Assembly (NCBI RefSeq): GCF_012927325.1 | Contig: NZ_JABBGI010000038.1 | Location: 1 to 36,129, forward strand | From: Chryseobacterium antibioticum | GTDB lineage: Bacteria; Bacteroidota; Bacteroidia; Flavobacteriales; Weeksellaceae | Direction: 5' to 3' | DNA: 36,129 nucleotides | In this document: piece by piece, positions 15,200 to 21,578 of the stretch | Layout of the letters: each line of letters opens with the position of its first letter | Position numbering within the stretch: position 1 is the stretch's first letter | The notes under the pieces: model-generated | What the model saw: only the letters and a program-made list of their open reading frames with translations | The model's database searches: none | Told to the model about the DNA's origin: nothing | Program-made: the position numbers and the translations under genes

Positions 15200-15394
15200 T
15201 TACATCGGGTCTCCTGAACACATTCCTTCCGGGATAAAGCAGAATGTTCCTTTACACGGGTTTCCTAGAGGAGGCGTAGTCAGACAGCATGCATGATAAC
15301 CGTTAAATTCAACATGAACAAGATTGTTTGGGCAGGTGTGTCCTCCCATTACTTCTCTTAAATGGTCTCGGTTTAATTTTTTTAGATTTTTCAT
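15200..15394 (-). CDS. GG-leader cysteine-rich peptide (bacteriocin-like), first of pair
   Basis: The 64-residue precursor begins MKNLKKLNRDHLREVMGG, nearly the same leader as its neighbour, and is presumed cut after Gly18. The core has six Cys: one, then 14 residues, a CC pair, 9 residues, C, 4 residues, C, 6 residues, C. NGYHA precedes the CC pair, and NPC is shared with the paralogue. The two core sequences otherwise differ, so leader and Cys frame are conserved while the loops vary. The gene is first in a two-gene unit, with AT-rich upstream DNA (15395-15490) in which I see no full TAnnTTTG match. Processing and export would depend on genes outside the window. Confidence 0.7.
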   Translation of the reverse strand: MKNLKKLNRDHLREVMGGHTCPNNLVHVEFNGYHACCLTTPPLGNPCKGTFCFIPEGMCSGDPM

Positions 15395-15489
15395 AATGAT
15401 AGTTTAAATGTATTTATATCACTAATATATGAAAAAATAAGATTACAAAATGTATTTTGATAAAAAATTGTAATTCAATGTTTTACTTA

Positions 15490-15520
15490 AAATAAAAACC
15501 CCAGAATTTCTGAGGTTTCT
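15490..15520 (-). terminator. Terminator of fumC
   Basis: AAACC (15496-15500) with GGTTT (15514-15518), and CAGA (15502-15505) with TCTG (15509-15512), form a hairpin. On the minus strand it is followed by TTTTTATTTT, directly downstream of the fumC stop. Confidence 0.7.
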
Positions 15521-15546
15521 ATCATTTAATCTATAGTGCTAAAATT

Positions 15547-16941
15547 TTATTTAAGGCTTCCCACCATATCTTCCGGCTTTACCCATTCGTCAAACTGCTC
15601 AGCCGTTAAAAAGCCGAGATTCACGGCTTCTTCTTTCAATGTTGTTCCGTTTTTGTGGGCCGTTTTTGCAATTTTTGCTGCATTTTCATAGCCGATGTGG
15701 GTATTCAAAGCAGTAACAAGCATTAATGATTTGTCTACCAGTTCTTTAATTCTCTCGTGGTTCGGTTCAATGCCTTCCGCACAATGATCATTGAATGAAA
15801 TACAGGCGTCGGCAATCAGTTGCGCAGACTGAAGGAAGTTGTAGGCCATAACCGGCTTGAAAACATTAAGCTCATAATTACCTTGCGTTCCTGCAAATGA
15901 TATGGTGGTATCGTTTCCAAGAACCTGAGCGCAAACCATGGTCATTGCCTCGTTCTGCGTAGGGTTTACTTTCCCCGGCATAATAGAAGATCCCGGCTCG
16001 TTCTCAGGAATATGAATTTCCCCGATTCCCGAACGTGGTCCGGAAGCCAGCAATCTGATATCCTGAGCTATTTTGAATAAAGAAACAGCCAGTTGTTTTA
16101 AAGCTCCATGAGATTCTACAATAGCATCATGAGCTGCCAAAGCTTCAAATTTATTTTCTGCGGTAACGAAAGGGTGATTCGTAAATTTGGCGATATACTC
16201 AGCTACTTTTACATCATAACCATTCGGAGTATTTAGTCCTGTACCAACAGCCGTTCCTCCCAAAGCGAGCTCAGAAAGGTGAGGCAGGGTATTTTTTAAA
16301 GCTTTCAATCCATATTCAAGCTGAGCTTTGTAGCCTGAAAATTCCTGTCCAAGTGTAAGGGGAGTAGCATCCATAAGGTGGGTTCTCCCGATCTTTACAA
16401 TATCTTTAAAAGCTTCCGCTTTGGCAGCAATGGTATTCTTTAATTTTTCAACCGCGGGAATCGTTACTTCAACCACTTTTTTATAAGCAGCAATATGCAT
16501 GGCCGTTGGATACGTGTCATTGGAAGACTGGGATTTATTCACATCATCATTCGGATGAATTTCAGATTTCTCACCCAAAATTCCGCCATTGTTAACATGA
16601 GCCCTGTTTGAAACCACTTCATTAACGTTCATATTCGATTGCGTTCCCGAGCCCGTCTGCCAGATGACCAAAGGAAACTGATCGTTGAGTTTTCCTTCCA
16701 GGATCTCCTCACATACCTTAGCAATCATATCTCTTTTTTCCGCAGGAAGAACGCCTAAATCTGTATTGGTAAAGGCTGCTGCTTTCTTTAAATAAGCAAA
16801 TGCTTCAATGATTTCGTGGGGCATAGAACCCTCCGGTCCGATCTTGAAATTATTTCTTGAACGCTCAGTCTGTGCTCCCCAAAACTTATCTGCAGGTACC
16901 TGAACCTCTCCCATAGTATCCTTTTCGATTCTGTAATTCAT
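15547..16941 (-). CDS. fumC: Class II fumarate hydratase
   Basis: The 464-residue enzyme catalyses reversible hydration of fumarate to L-malate in the TCA cycle; class II fumarases are iron-free homotetramers stable to oxygen. Visible landmarks are MNYRIEKDTMGEVQVPADK with WGAQTERSRNNF, GSGTQSNMNVNEV, GRTHLMDATPLTLGQEFSGY and the signature GSSIMPGKVNPTQNEA. The open frame extends upstream to 16989, but residues before Met-Asn-Tyr-Arg do not match the family, so I place the start at 16941, which gives the usual length of about 465. It is transcribed away from a class I fumarase 137 bp away. Confidence 0.95.
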   Translation of the reverse strand: MNYRIEKDTMGEVQVPADKFWGAQTERSRNNFKIGPEGSMPHEIIEAFAYLKKAAAFTNTDLGVLPAEKRDMIAKVCEEILEGKLNDQFPLVIWQTGSGTQSNMNVNEVVSNRAHVNNGGILGEKSEIHPNDDVNKSQSSNDTYPTAMHIAAYKKVVEVTIPAVEKLKNTIAAKAEAFKDIVKIGRTHLMDATPLTLGQEFSGYKAQLEYGLKALKNTLPHLSELALGGTAVGTGLNTPNGYDVKVAEYIAKFTNHPFVTAENKFEALAAHDAIVESHGALKQLAVSLFKIAQDIRLLASGPRSGIGEIHIPENEPGSSIMPGKVNPTQNEAMTMVCAQVLGNDTTISFAGTQGNYELNVFKPVMAYNFLQSAQLIADACISFNDHCAEGIEPNHERIKELVDKSLMLVTALNTHIGYENAAKIAKTAHKNGTTLKEEAVNLGFLTAEQFDEWVKPEDMVGSLK

Positions 16942-17053
16942 TGTGATTGAAATTTTTATAAAGTTAATCATAAACGAATAATCCCGCAATTTATAACCAT
17001 TATAAATATCAATATGGATGACTGATTTTACTCATGCTTTTTTGAGGATGCCG

Positions 17054-17061
17054 TATTTTTG
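17054..17061 (+). promoter_or_regulatory. -7 promoter element of the class I fumarase
   Basis: TATTTTTG matches TAnnTTTG, 16 bp before the ATG at 17078. No TTG at the right spacing was found. Confidence 0.45.
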
Positions 17062-17077
17062 CACAAACAAAAATTGA

Positions 17078-18685
17078 ATGGATTTTAGATATCAGGATCC
17101 GTATCCGATCCAGAAAGATGATACGGTGTATAAAAAATTGACATCAGACTATGTAAAGGTTGAAAAATTAGGAGACAGGGAAATTTTAACCATTGATCCA
17201 AAGGGATTGGAGCTTTTGGCTGAAGAAGCTATGGCTGATGTTTCTTTCATGCTTCGTTCTTCACACCTGGCAAGTCTTAAAAAAATCATCGATGATCCGG
17301 AAGCTACAGATAATGACAGATTCGTAGCGTATAACCTGTTGCAGAATGCCGCGGTTGCCGTTGAGGGAGCACTTCCTTCATGTCAGGATACAGGAACGGC
17401 CATTGTAATGGGAAAAAAAGGAGAAAGTGTTTACACCGGAGTGGATGATGGAGAATACCTGAGTAAAGGAATTTACAATACGTACCAGAAAAGAAACCTT
17501 AGATATTCACAGGTGGTTCCTTTGACCATGTTTGAAGAGAAGAATTCAGGATCAAACCTTCCGGCACAGATTGATATCTATGCTAAAAAAGGAGATTACT
17601 ATGAGTTTTTATTTTTAACGAAAGGAGGAGGATCTGCTAACAAAACATTCCTGTACCAAAAAACGAAATCGTTACTGAACGAAAAGTCTCTTGAAGCATT
17701 TGTTAAAGAAAGAATCTCAGATCTTGGAACGGCTGCGTGCCCTCCATATCACCTGGCGCTTGTCATTGGAGGAACTTCTGCTGAAGCGAATTTAGCTGCC
17801 GTGAAAAAAGCATCTGCAAAATATTACGATCATCTACCTACTGAAGGAAATGAAGGCGGACAGGCTTTCAGAGATCTTGAATGGGAAGCTAAAGTTCAGA
17901 AAATCTGCCAGGAAAGTGCGATCGGAGCCCAGTTTGGAGGAAAATATCTTACCCATGACGTAAGAGTGATCAGACTTCCTCGTCACGCTGCTTCTTGTCC
18001 GGTAGGAATGGGAGTTTCATGTTCTGCAGACAGAAATATTAAAGGAAAAATCACCAAAGACGGTATTTTCCTAGAGCAGCTGGAAGAAAATCCGAAAAGA
18101 TTTTTACCGGATACCCCTCCACACTTAGAAGAAGCTGTTGAAATCAATTTGAATAAGCCGATGCCTGAAATATTGGCTGAGCTGTCGAAATATCCGATCA
18201 AAACCAGATTAAAATTAAACGGAACATTGATCGTTGCAAGAGATATTGCTCATGCAAAAATCAAAGAAATCCTGGATAGCGGACAACCGATGCCTGAATA
18301 TTTCAAAAATCATCCCATTTATTACGCTGGACCTGCAAAAACTCCGGAAGGAATGGCTTCAGGAAGCTTCGGACCTACAACTGCCGGAAGAATGGACGTC
18401 TATGTTGACGAATTCCAGAGCTATGGCGGAAGTATGATTATGCTTGCGAAAGGGAATAGAACTAAAGAAGTAACAGATGCATGCAGTAAATACGGAGGAT
18501 TCTATCTGGGATCCATTGGTGGTCCTGCGGCTATCCTTGCCAAAGACAATATTGTATCCGTAGATATCGTAGATTTCCCTGAACTGGGGATGGAAGCGGT
18601 AAGAAAGATCGAAGTAAAAGACTTCCCGGCCTTCATCATTACGGACGATAAAGGCAACGATTTCTTTGCAAATCTAGCGCACTAA
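17078..18685 (+). CDS. Class I fumarate hydratase (Fe-S)
   Basis: The 535-residue enzyme is a class I fumarase of the FumA/FumB type, a [4Fe-4S] hydro-lyase interconverting fumarate and malate and sensitive to oxygen and superoxide. Candidate cluster cysteines are Cys102 in PSCQDTGTA, Cys221 in TAACPPYH, and one of Cys307/Cys315 in ASCPVGMGVSCSADR. The C-terminal beta domain is recognisable at about 350-535 (KTRLKLNGTLIVARDIAHAK, YYAGPAKTPEGMASGSFGPT, GSIGGPAAILAKDN). The length fits E. coli FumA (about 548). It is divergent from fumC, so two unrelated fumarases share one intergenic region. FumA and FumB cannot be told apart, so no symbol is given. Confidence 0.94.
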   Translation: MDFRYQDPYPIQKDDTVYKKLTSDYVKVEKLGDREILTIDPKGLELLAEEAMADVSFMLRSSHLASLKKIIDDPEATDNDRFVAYNLLQNAAVAVEGALPSCQDTGTAIVMGKKGESVYTGVDDGEYLSKGIYNTYQKRNLRYSQVVPLTMFEEKNSGSNLPAQIDIYAKKGDYYEFLFLTKGGGSANKTFLYQKTKSLLNEKSLEAFVKERISDLGTAACPPYHLALVIGGTSAEANLAAVKKASAKYYDHLPTEGNEGGQAFRDLEWEAKVQKICQESAIGAQFGGKYLTHDVRVIRLPRHAASCPVGMGVSCSADRNIKGKITKDGIFLEQLEENPKRFLPDTPPHLEEAVEINLNKPMPEILAELSKYPIKTRLKLNGTLIVARDIAHAKIKEILDSGQPMPEYFKNHPIYYAGPAKTPEGMASGSFGPTTAGRMDVYVDEFQSYGGSMIMLAKGNRTKEVTDACSKYGGFYLGSIGGPAAILAKDNIVSVDIVDFPELGMEAVRKIEVKDFPAFIITDDKGNDFFANLAH

Positions 18686-18711
18686 TTAGTTTAAAATTAA
18701 AATAAATTAGA

Positions 18712-18757
18712 AAATAGGACATGTATCTTTTGTGTACAACGCAAAAAAGTCCTATTT
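18712..18757. promoter_or_regulatory. Long imperfect dyad overlapping a promoter
   Basis: AAATAGGAC (18712-18720) pairs with GTCCTATTT (18749-18757). Inside, TTTTGTGT (18728-18735) can pair with ACGCAAAA (18739-18746) with one G-T pair around an ACA loop. The structure covers both promoter elements of the next gene. It may be a fumarase terminator or a regulator site. Confidence 0.4.
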
Positions 18758-18760
18758 TTG
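18730..18760 (+). promoter_or_regulatory. Promoter of the small His-tailed membrane protein
   Basis: TTG (18730-18732), 20 bp spacer, TATTTTTG (18753-18760) fits the Bacteroidota promoter form. The ATG follows 18 bp later at 18778. Confidence 0.55.
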
Positions 18761-18777
18761 CCTAAAATCTTTAAAGA

Positions 18778-19062
18778 ATGATAACGATTTTATCAGCATT
18801 TTGGCCGTTCTACCAGTTCCTATGGACTGTATTCTTTATAATCATGTTCTTAGTAGGGTTCTGGTGTATCTTCATGTTCTTCGGTTTGGTAATCCCAATG
18901 TGGTTAACTGAAGGTCTGAAAGAATATTTCGGAAAAGTAAAACCTTTCGACCCTGAGGACATCAGAAGAAAACAGGTTAATGAGCAGGAAGGTGTAGAAG
19001 TAATCTACAGCAATCCTAAAGGAAACGGACCGTTTCTACACGATCACGGACATCATCATTAA
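18778..19062 (+). CDS. Small membrane protein with His-rich C-terminus, unrecognised
   Basis: The 94-residue protein has a long hydrophobic, Phe/Trp-rich region at about residues 4-46, enough for one long or two short membrane helices (WPFYQFLWTVFFIIMFLVG; FWCIFMFFGLVIPMWL). A soluble tail with KPFDPEDIRRKQVN follows, and the chain ends in HDHGHHH, which could bind a metal. I do not recognise a family. It has its own promoter, and the dyad at 18712-18757 suggests regulation. It stands alone between the class I fumarase and a bidirectional terminator. Confidence 0.65.
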   Translation: MITILSAFWPFYQFLWTVFFIIMFLVGFWCIFMFFGLVIPMWLTEGLKEYFGKVKPFDPEDIRRKQVNEQEGVEVIYSNPKGNGPFLHDHGHHH

Positions 19063-19127
19063 TTTGATTGTCATTGCTTTTTCACCTTAATTCTGAAAAA
19101 GTAATATCAAAGCAAAACAATATATAT

Positions 19128-19158
19128 AAACCGCTTAATTTTTTTAAGCGGTTTTTTA
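19128..19158. terminator. Bidirectional terminator
   Basis: CCGCTTAA (19131-19138) pairs with TTAAGCGG (19144-19151), followed by TTTTTT on the plus strand; AAA flanks the other side. It ends the small membrane protein transcript and overlaps the AraC stop codon (19156-19158). Confidence 0.8.
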
Positions 19159-20028
19159 GTATCCATTTCTCAGCTTTTCGGGTGAGATTCCGAATTTTTT
19201 CTTAAATGCCCGTGTAAAATTCTGGACATATTCATATCCGCATTCAATGGCAATTTCTTTGATCATAATCCCTTTGTCAATAATCATTTTCTTCGCTTTC
19301 AGCATTCTCAGCTCCGAAATATAATCAGCTACAGTCATCTGGTACTGTGCCTTAAACTCTTTCCTGATCTTATTCTGATTAATGCCGGTAAGCTTTCCTA
19401 TGTCTTCCGCACGGATATTTTTATGATAATTTTCATCAATGAATTTTTTTATCACAAAAGAAGTTCCCGGCTCTGCCTGTGTTGTATTCTTTTCATTAAA
19501 TTGTTCAAAGATCAGGATCAGAAGCTTAATGATCTTGGCCTCCACAAACAACCTCTGCATCATCCCTTTTTTTGAATAGCTGATCAGCTCATTTAAGATC
19601 ATATGCATTTCCACAGTCATGTAGGGTGGTGTTTTCTGATGAAGAAATATATAATTGTTCGTCATCATGTTCTCCAGAATATCCGCATTTTCTGTGCTCG
19701 ATTCCGGATTGATGAGGTTAAAAATATACTGGTAATTGATCTGGATGTGGAAATATTTTATCGTTTCTTGGTTTTCTGTCCAGAGATCTGCGGTGCTTTC
19801 CTGAGAAGAATAATGAAGAATATATTGATTTTTCCTGAACAGAAACCTGGTCTCACAGTCATTCGCCTCCAGTTTAATATTGGGGCTTAGCAGAAAAAGA
19901 AGGCTGAAACTCTCCTTGCTTTCAATCATATATAATCTTGAAAACTTTTCGGGCTGCTGATCTTCCTGCAGGACGATCTTGATGTTTTCGGAACTGAACA
20001 GTAATCCGCTGCTGGAGAGATTCTTCAT
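19156..20028 (-). CDS. AraC family transcriptional regulator
   Basis: The 290-residue protein has a C-terminal AraC/XylS DNA-binding domain of about 100 residues. Its two helix-turn-helix units are visible: NIRAEDIGKLTGINQNKIRK (about 204-223) and MIKEIAIECGYEYVQNFTRA (about 255-274), ending in the family signature FKKKFGISPEKLR. The N-terminal 180 residues are a variable sensing domain I cannot assign. It is divergent from the FISUMP/T9SS protein gene with 140 bp between, so it may control it, but no operator was identified. No signal peptide or membrane segment is seen. Confidence 0.9.
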   Translation of the reverse strand: MKNLSSSGLLFSSENIKIVLQEDQQPEKFSRLYMIESKESFSLLFLLSPNIKLEANDCETRFLFRKNQYILHYSSQESTADLWTENQETIKYFHIQINYQYIFNLINPESSTENADILENMMTNNYIFLHQKTPPYMTVEMHMILNELISYSKKGMMQRLFVEAKIIKLLILIFEQFNEKNTTQAEPGTSFVIKKFIDENYHKNIRAEDIGKLTGINQNKIRKEFKAQYQMTVADYISELRMLKAKKMIIDKGIMIKEIAIECGYEYVQNFTRAFKKKFGISPEKLRNGY

Positions 20029-20126
20029 ACGAAATGATTTTACGGGTAGAGTACAATTTGAGACAAAAGCCTTACATAGGATAACAAAAAGTTTGGAAAT
20101 GATAACTCAGGATTAAGAATGAAAGG

Positions 20127-20134
20127 TAATTTTG
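20127..20134 (+). promoter_or_regulatory. -7 promoter element of the FISUMP gene
   Basis: TAATTTTG matches TAnnTTTG, 34 bp before the adopted ATG; no TTG lies within the usual spacer length, which would suit an activator-dependent promoter. Confidence 0.4.
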
Positions 20135-20174
20135 CGTAAAATTAAATTTAGAATAATTAAAAATAATATTGAAT

Positions 20175-21362
20175 ATGTTTCAAAATTTACATTTTGAGAT
20201 CCGAAAAATAGGAGCCGGTTTAGCATTGCTAACCATCGCAGGAAGTTATCTATACTCCCAGCAATGGGAGGATGTAGGAGATGCACAGGGAGTTTCGGCT
20301 GCGGGTAGCAGTTATAATAATGTAGTAGTAGATCAAACCGGAAATTATTATCTTTCTTATTCCGAAGATGTTACCAAAGTCAAAAGAATCCCACTGAATG
20401 GAACTCCACCCGGCTGTACCAATACAGATCCGGGAAGCAACGCAGGAGATACGGGGTGTGTTACTTTTACTTACCAAGGACAGAAGGTAACTTATTCTAC
20501 GGTAAGAGGCGGTGATGGCAATATCTGGTTACAGCAGAACCTTGGAAGCGCTCAGGTAGCGTCTGCAATGGGTGACGCTGAATCATACGGAGATCTTTTC
20601 CAATGGGGAAGATGGGACGATGGTCATCAGCTGAGAAATTCGGCTACGGCAGCGCCTACATCACCAAACACACCGGATGGGTTGGCTGGATCCAATGCCT
20701 TTATCATCGGGTCACCTTCGTGGTGGGGCGTTTCTGCAGCTACTGATAAATGGACAGCTTCCAATGCTGCCAACGCATCAAACAATGTAGGAGCGGATCC
20801 GTGCATGGCAGTAGGAGCAGGATGGAAGATGCCTTCTCAGGCAGAGTGGACAGCCATTGTAGATTCAGAAAATATTGCCAACCCGGGAACAGGCTACAAT
20901 AGTCATTTAAAACTGCCGGCATCAGGGTATAGAAGCTCTTCAAACGGAGCGCTTACTTTTGTAGGGCAAAGAGGGTATTTCTGGAGCTCAGATACTTCAA
21001 ATTCAGGAGGAAAATACTTATACATAGGTTCTACCATCGCTAATCCTTCTTCAGGAGCAATGCGAGGACAGGGGTCTGCAGTACGATGTATTAAGACAGG
21101 TCCTGCGTTAGGAACAGCAGATATCATCCGAAAGACTGAAACGATAGGATTTTATCCGAATCCTACGAATGGAATCTTAAATATTAAAGCAGATTCATTG
21201 ATTGAGAATGTGAATGTTATCAATATGGTAGGACAGAGACTAAACAATATTCAGTTTTCCAACAACCAGATCAATCTGAACGGACTTCCGAACGGAATTT
21301 ATATTGTAGAATTAAAGGTAAAGAACGGACAGGTTTTTTCTAAGAAAATTATTAAAAACTAG
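20175..21362 (+). CDS. Secreted FISUMP-domain protein with T9SS sorting domain
   Basis: The protein of about 395 residues carries a Sec signal peptide (IGAGLALLTIAGSYLYSQ). Either the first ATG (20169) or the third codon (20175) could be the start. Its middle, about 110-315, fits the FISUMP domain (Fibrobacter succinogenes major paralogous family): WLQQNLGS, YGDLFQWGRWDDGHQL, MAVGAGWKMPSQAEW, LPASGYRSSSNG, GYFWSSD and AVRCIKTG appear in the expected order. The last 75 residues are a type A T9SS sorting domain (GFYPNPTNGILNI, LPNGIYIVEL, KIIKN), so the protein should cross the outer membrane and be released or anchored on the surface. FISUMP function is poorly known. It lies divergent from an AraC regulator. 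Confidence 0.85.
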   Translation: MFQNLHFEIRKIGAGLALLTIAGSYLYSQQWEDVGDAQGVSAAGSSYNNVVVDQTGNYYLSYSEDVTKVKRIPLNGTPPGCTNTDPGSNAGDTGCVTFTYQGQKVTYSTVRGGDGNIWLQQNLGSAQVASAMGDAESYGDLFQWGRWDDGHQLRNSATAAPTSPNTPDGLAGSNAFIIGSPSWWGVSAATDKWTASNAANASNNVGADPCMAVGAGWKMPSQAEWTAIVDSENIANPGTGYNSHLKLPASGYRSSSNGALTFVGQRGYFWSSDTSNSGGKYLYIGSTIANPSSGAMRGQGSAVRCIKTGPALGTADIIRKTETIGFYPNPTNGILNIKADSLIENVNVINMVGQRLNNIQFSNNQINLNGLPNGIYIVELKVKNGQVFSKKIIKN

Positions 21363-21390
21363 ATCCTCATACGTTTGATTGATCAGCAAG

Positions 21391-21426
21391 GGGCTTTTTT
21401 AGGAAAGTCCTTTGTTGTGAAAGCCC
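21391..21426 (+). terminator. Weak hairpin after the FISUMP gene
   Basis: GGGCTTT (21391-21397) pairs with AAAGCCC (21420-21426), with a small inner AGGA/TCCT stem, but no T-run follows. Confidence 0.35.
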
Positions 21427-21473
21427 GGAATTGATTTGTTTTAAGCATAGTTCATTACAATTACTTTTATCGT

Positions 21474-21507
21474 AAAGGCTTATGAAATTTTTCATGGGCC
21501 TTTTTTC
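21474..21507 (+). terminator. Terminator upstream of the amylase gene
   Basis: AGGCTTATGAAA and TTTCATGGGCC form a stem with two G-T pairs around 21476-21500, followed by TTTTTT (21501-21506). It should stop read-through from the FISUMP gene. A further dyad, TTTTTTCAC/GTGAAAAAA (21515-21543), lies just downstream. Confidence 0.65.
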
Positions 21508-21578
21508 AGAGCTTTTTTTTCACCTGGAAATAAAGTGAAAAAATGAAAATTAATACTATATTCGATAAAAATAAAGAA

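Noticed and set aside
16942..16989. 16 extra residues on FumC
   Set aside because: They do not match the family; the Met at 16941 gives the standard start and length.
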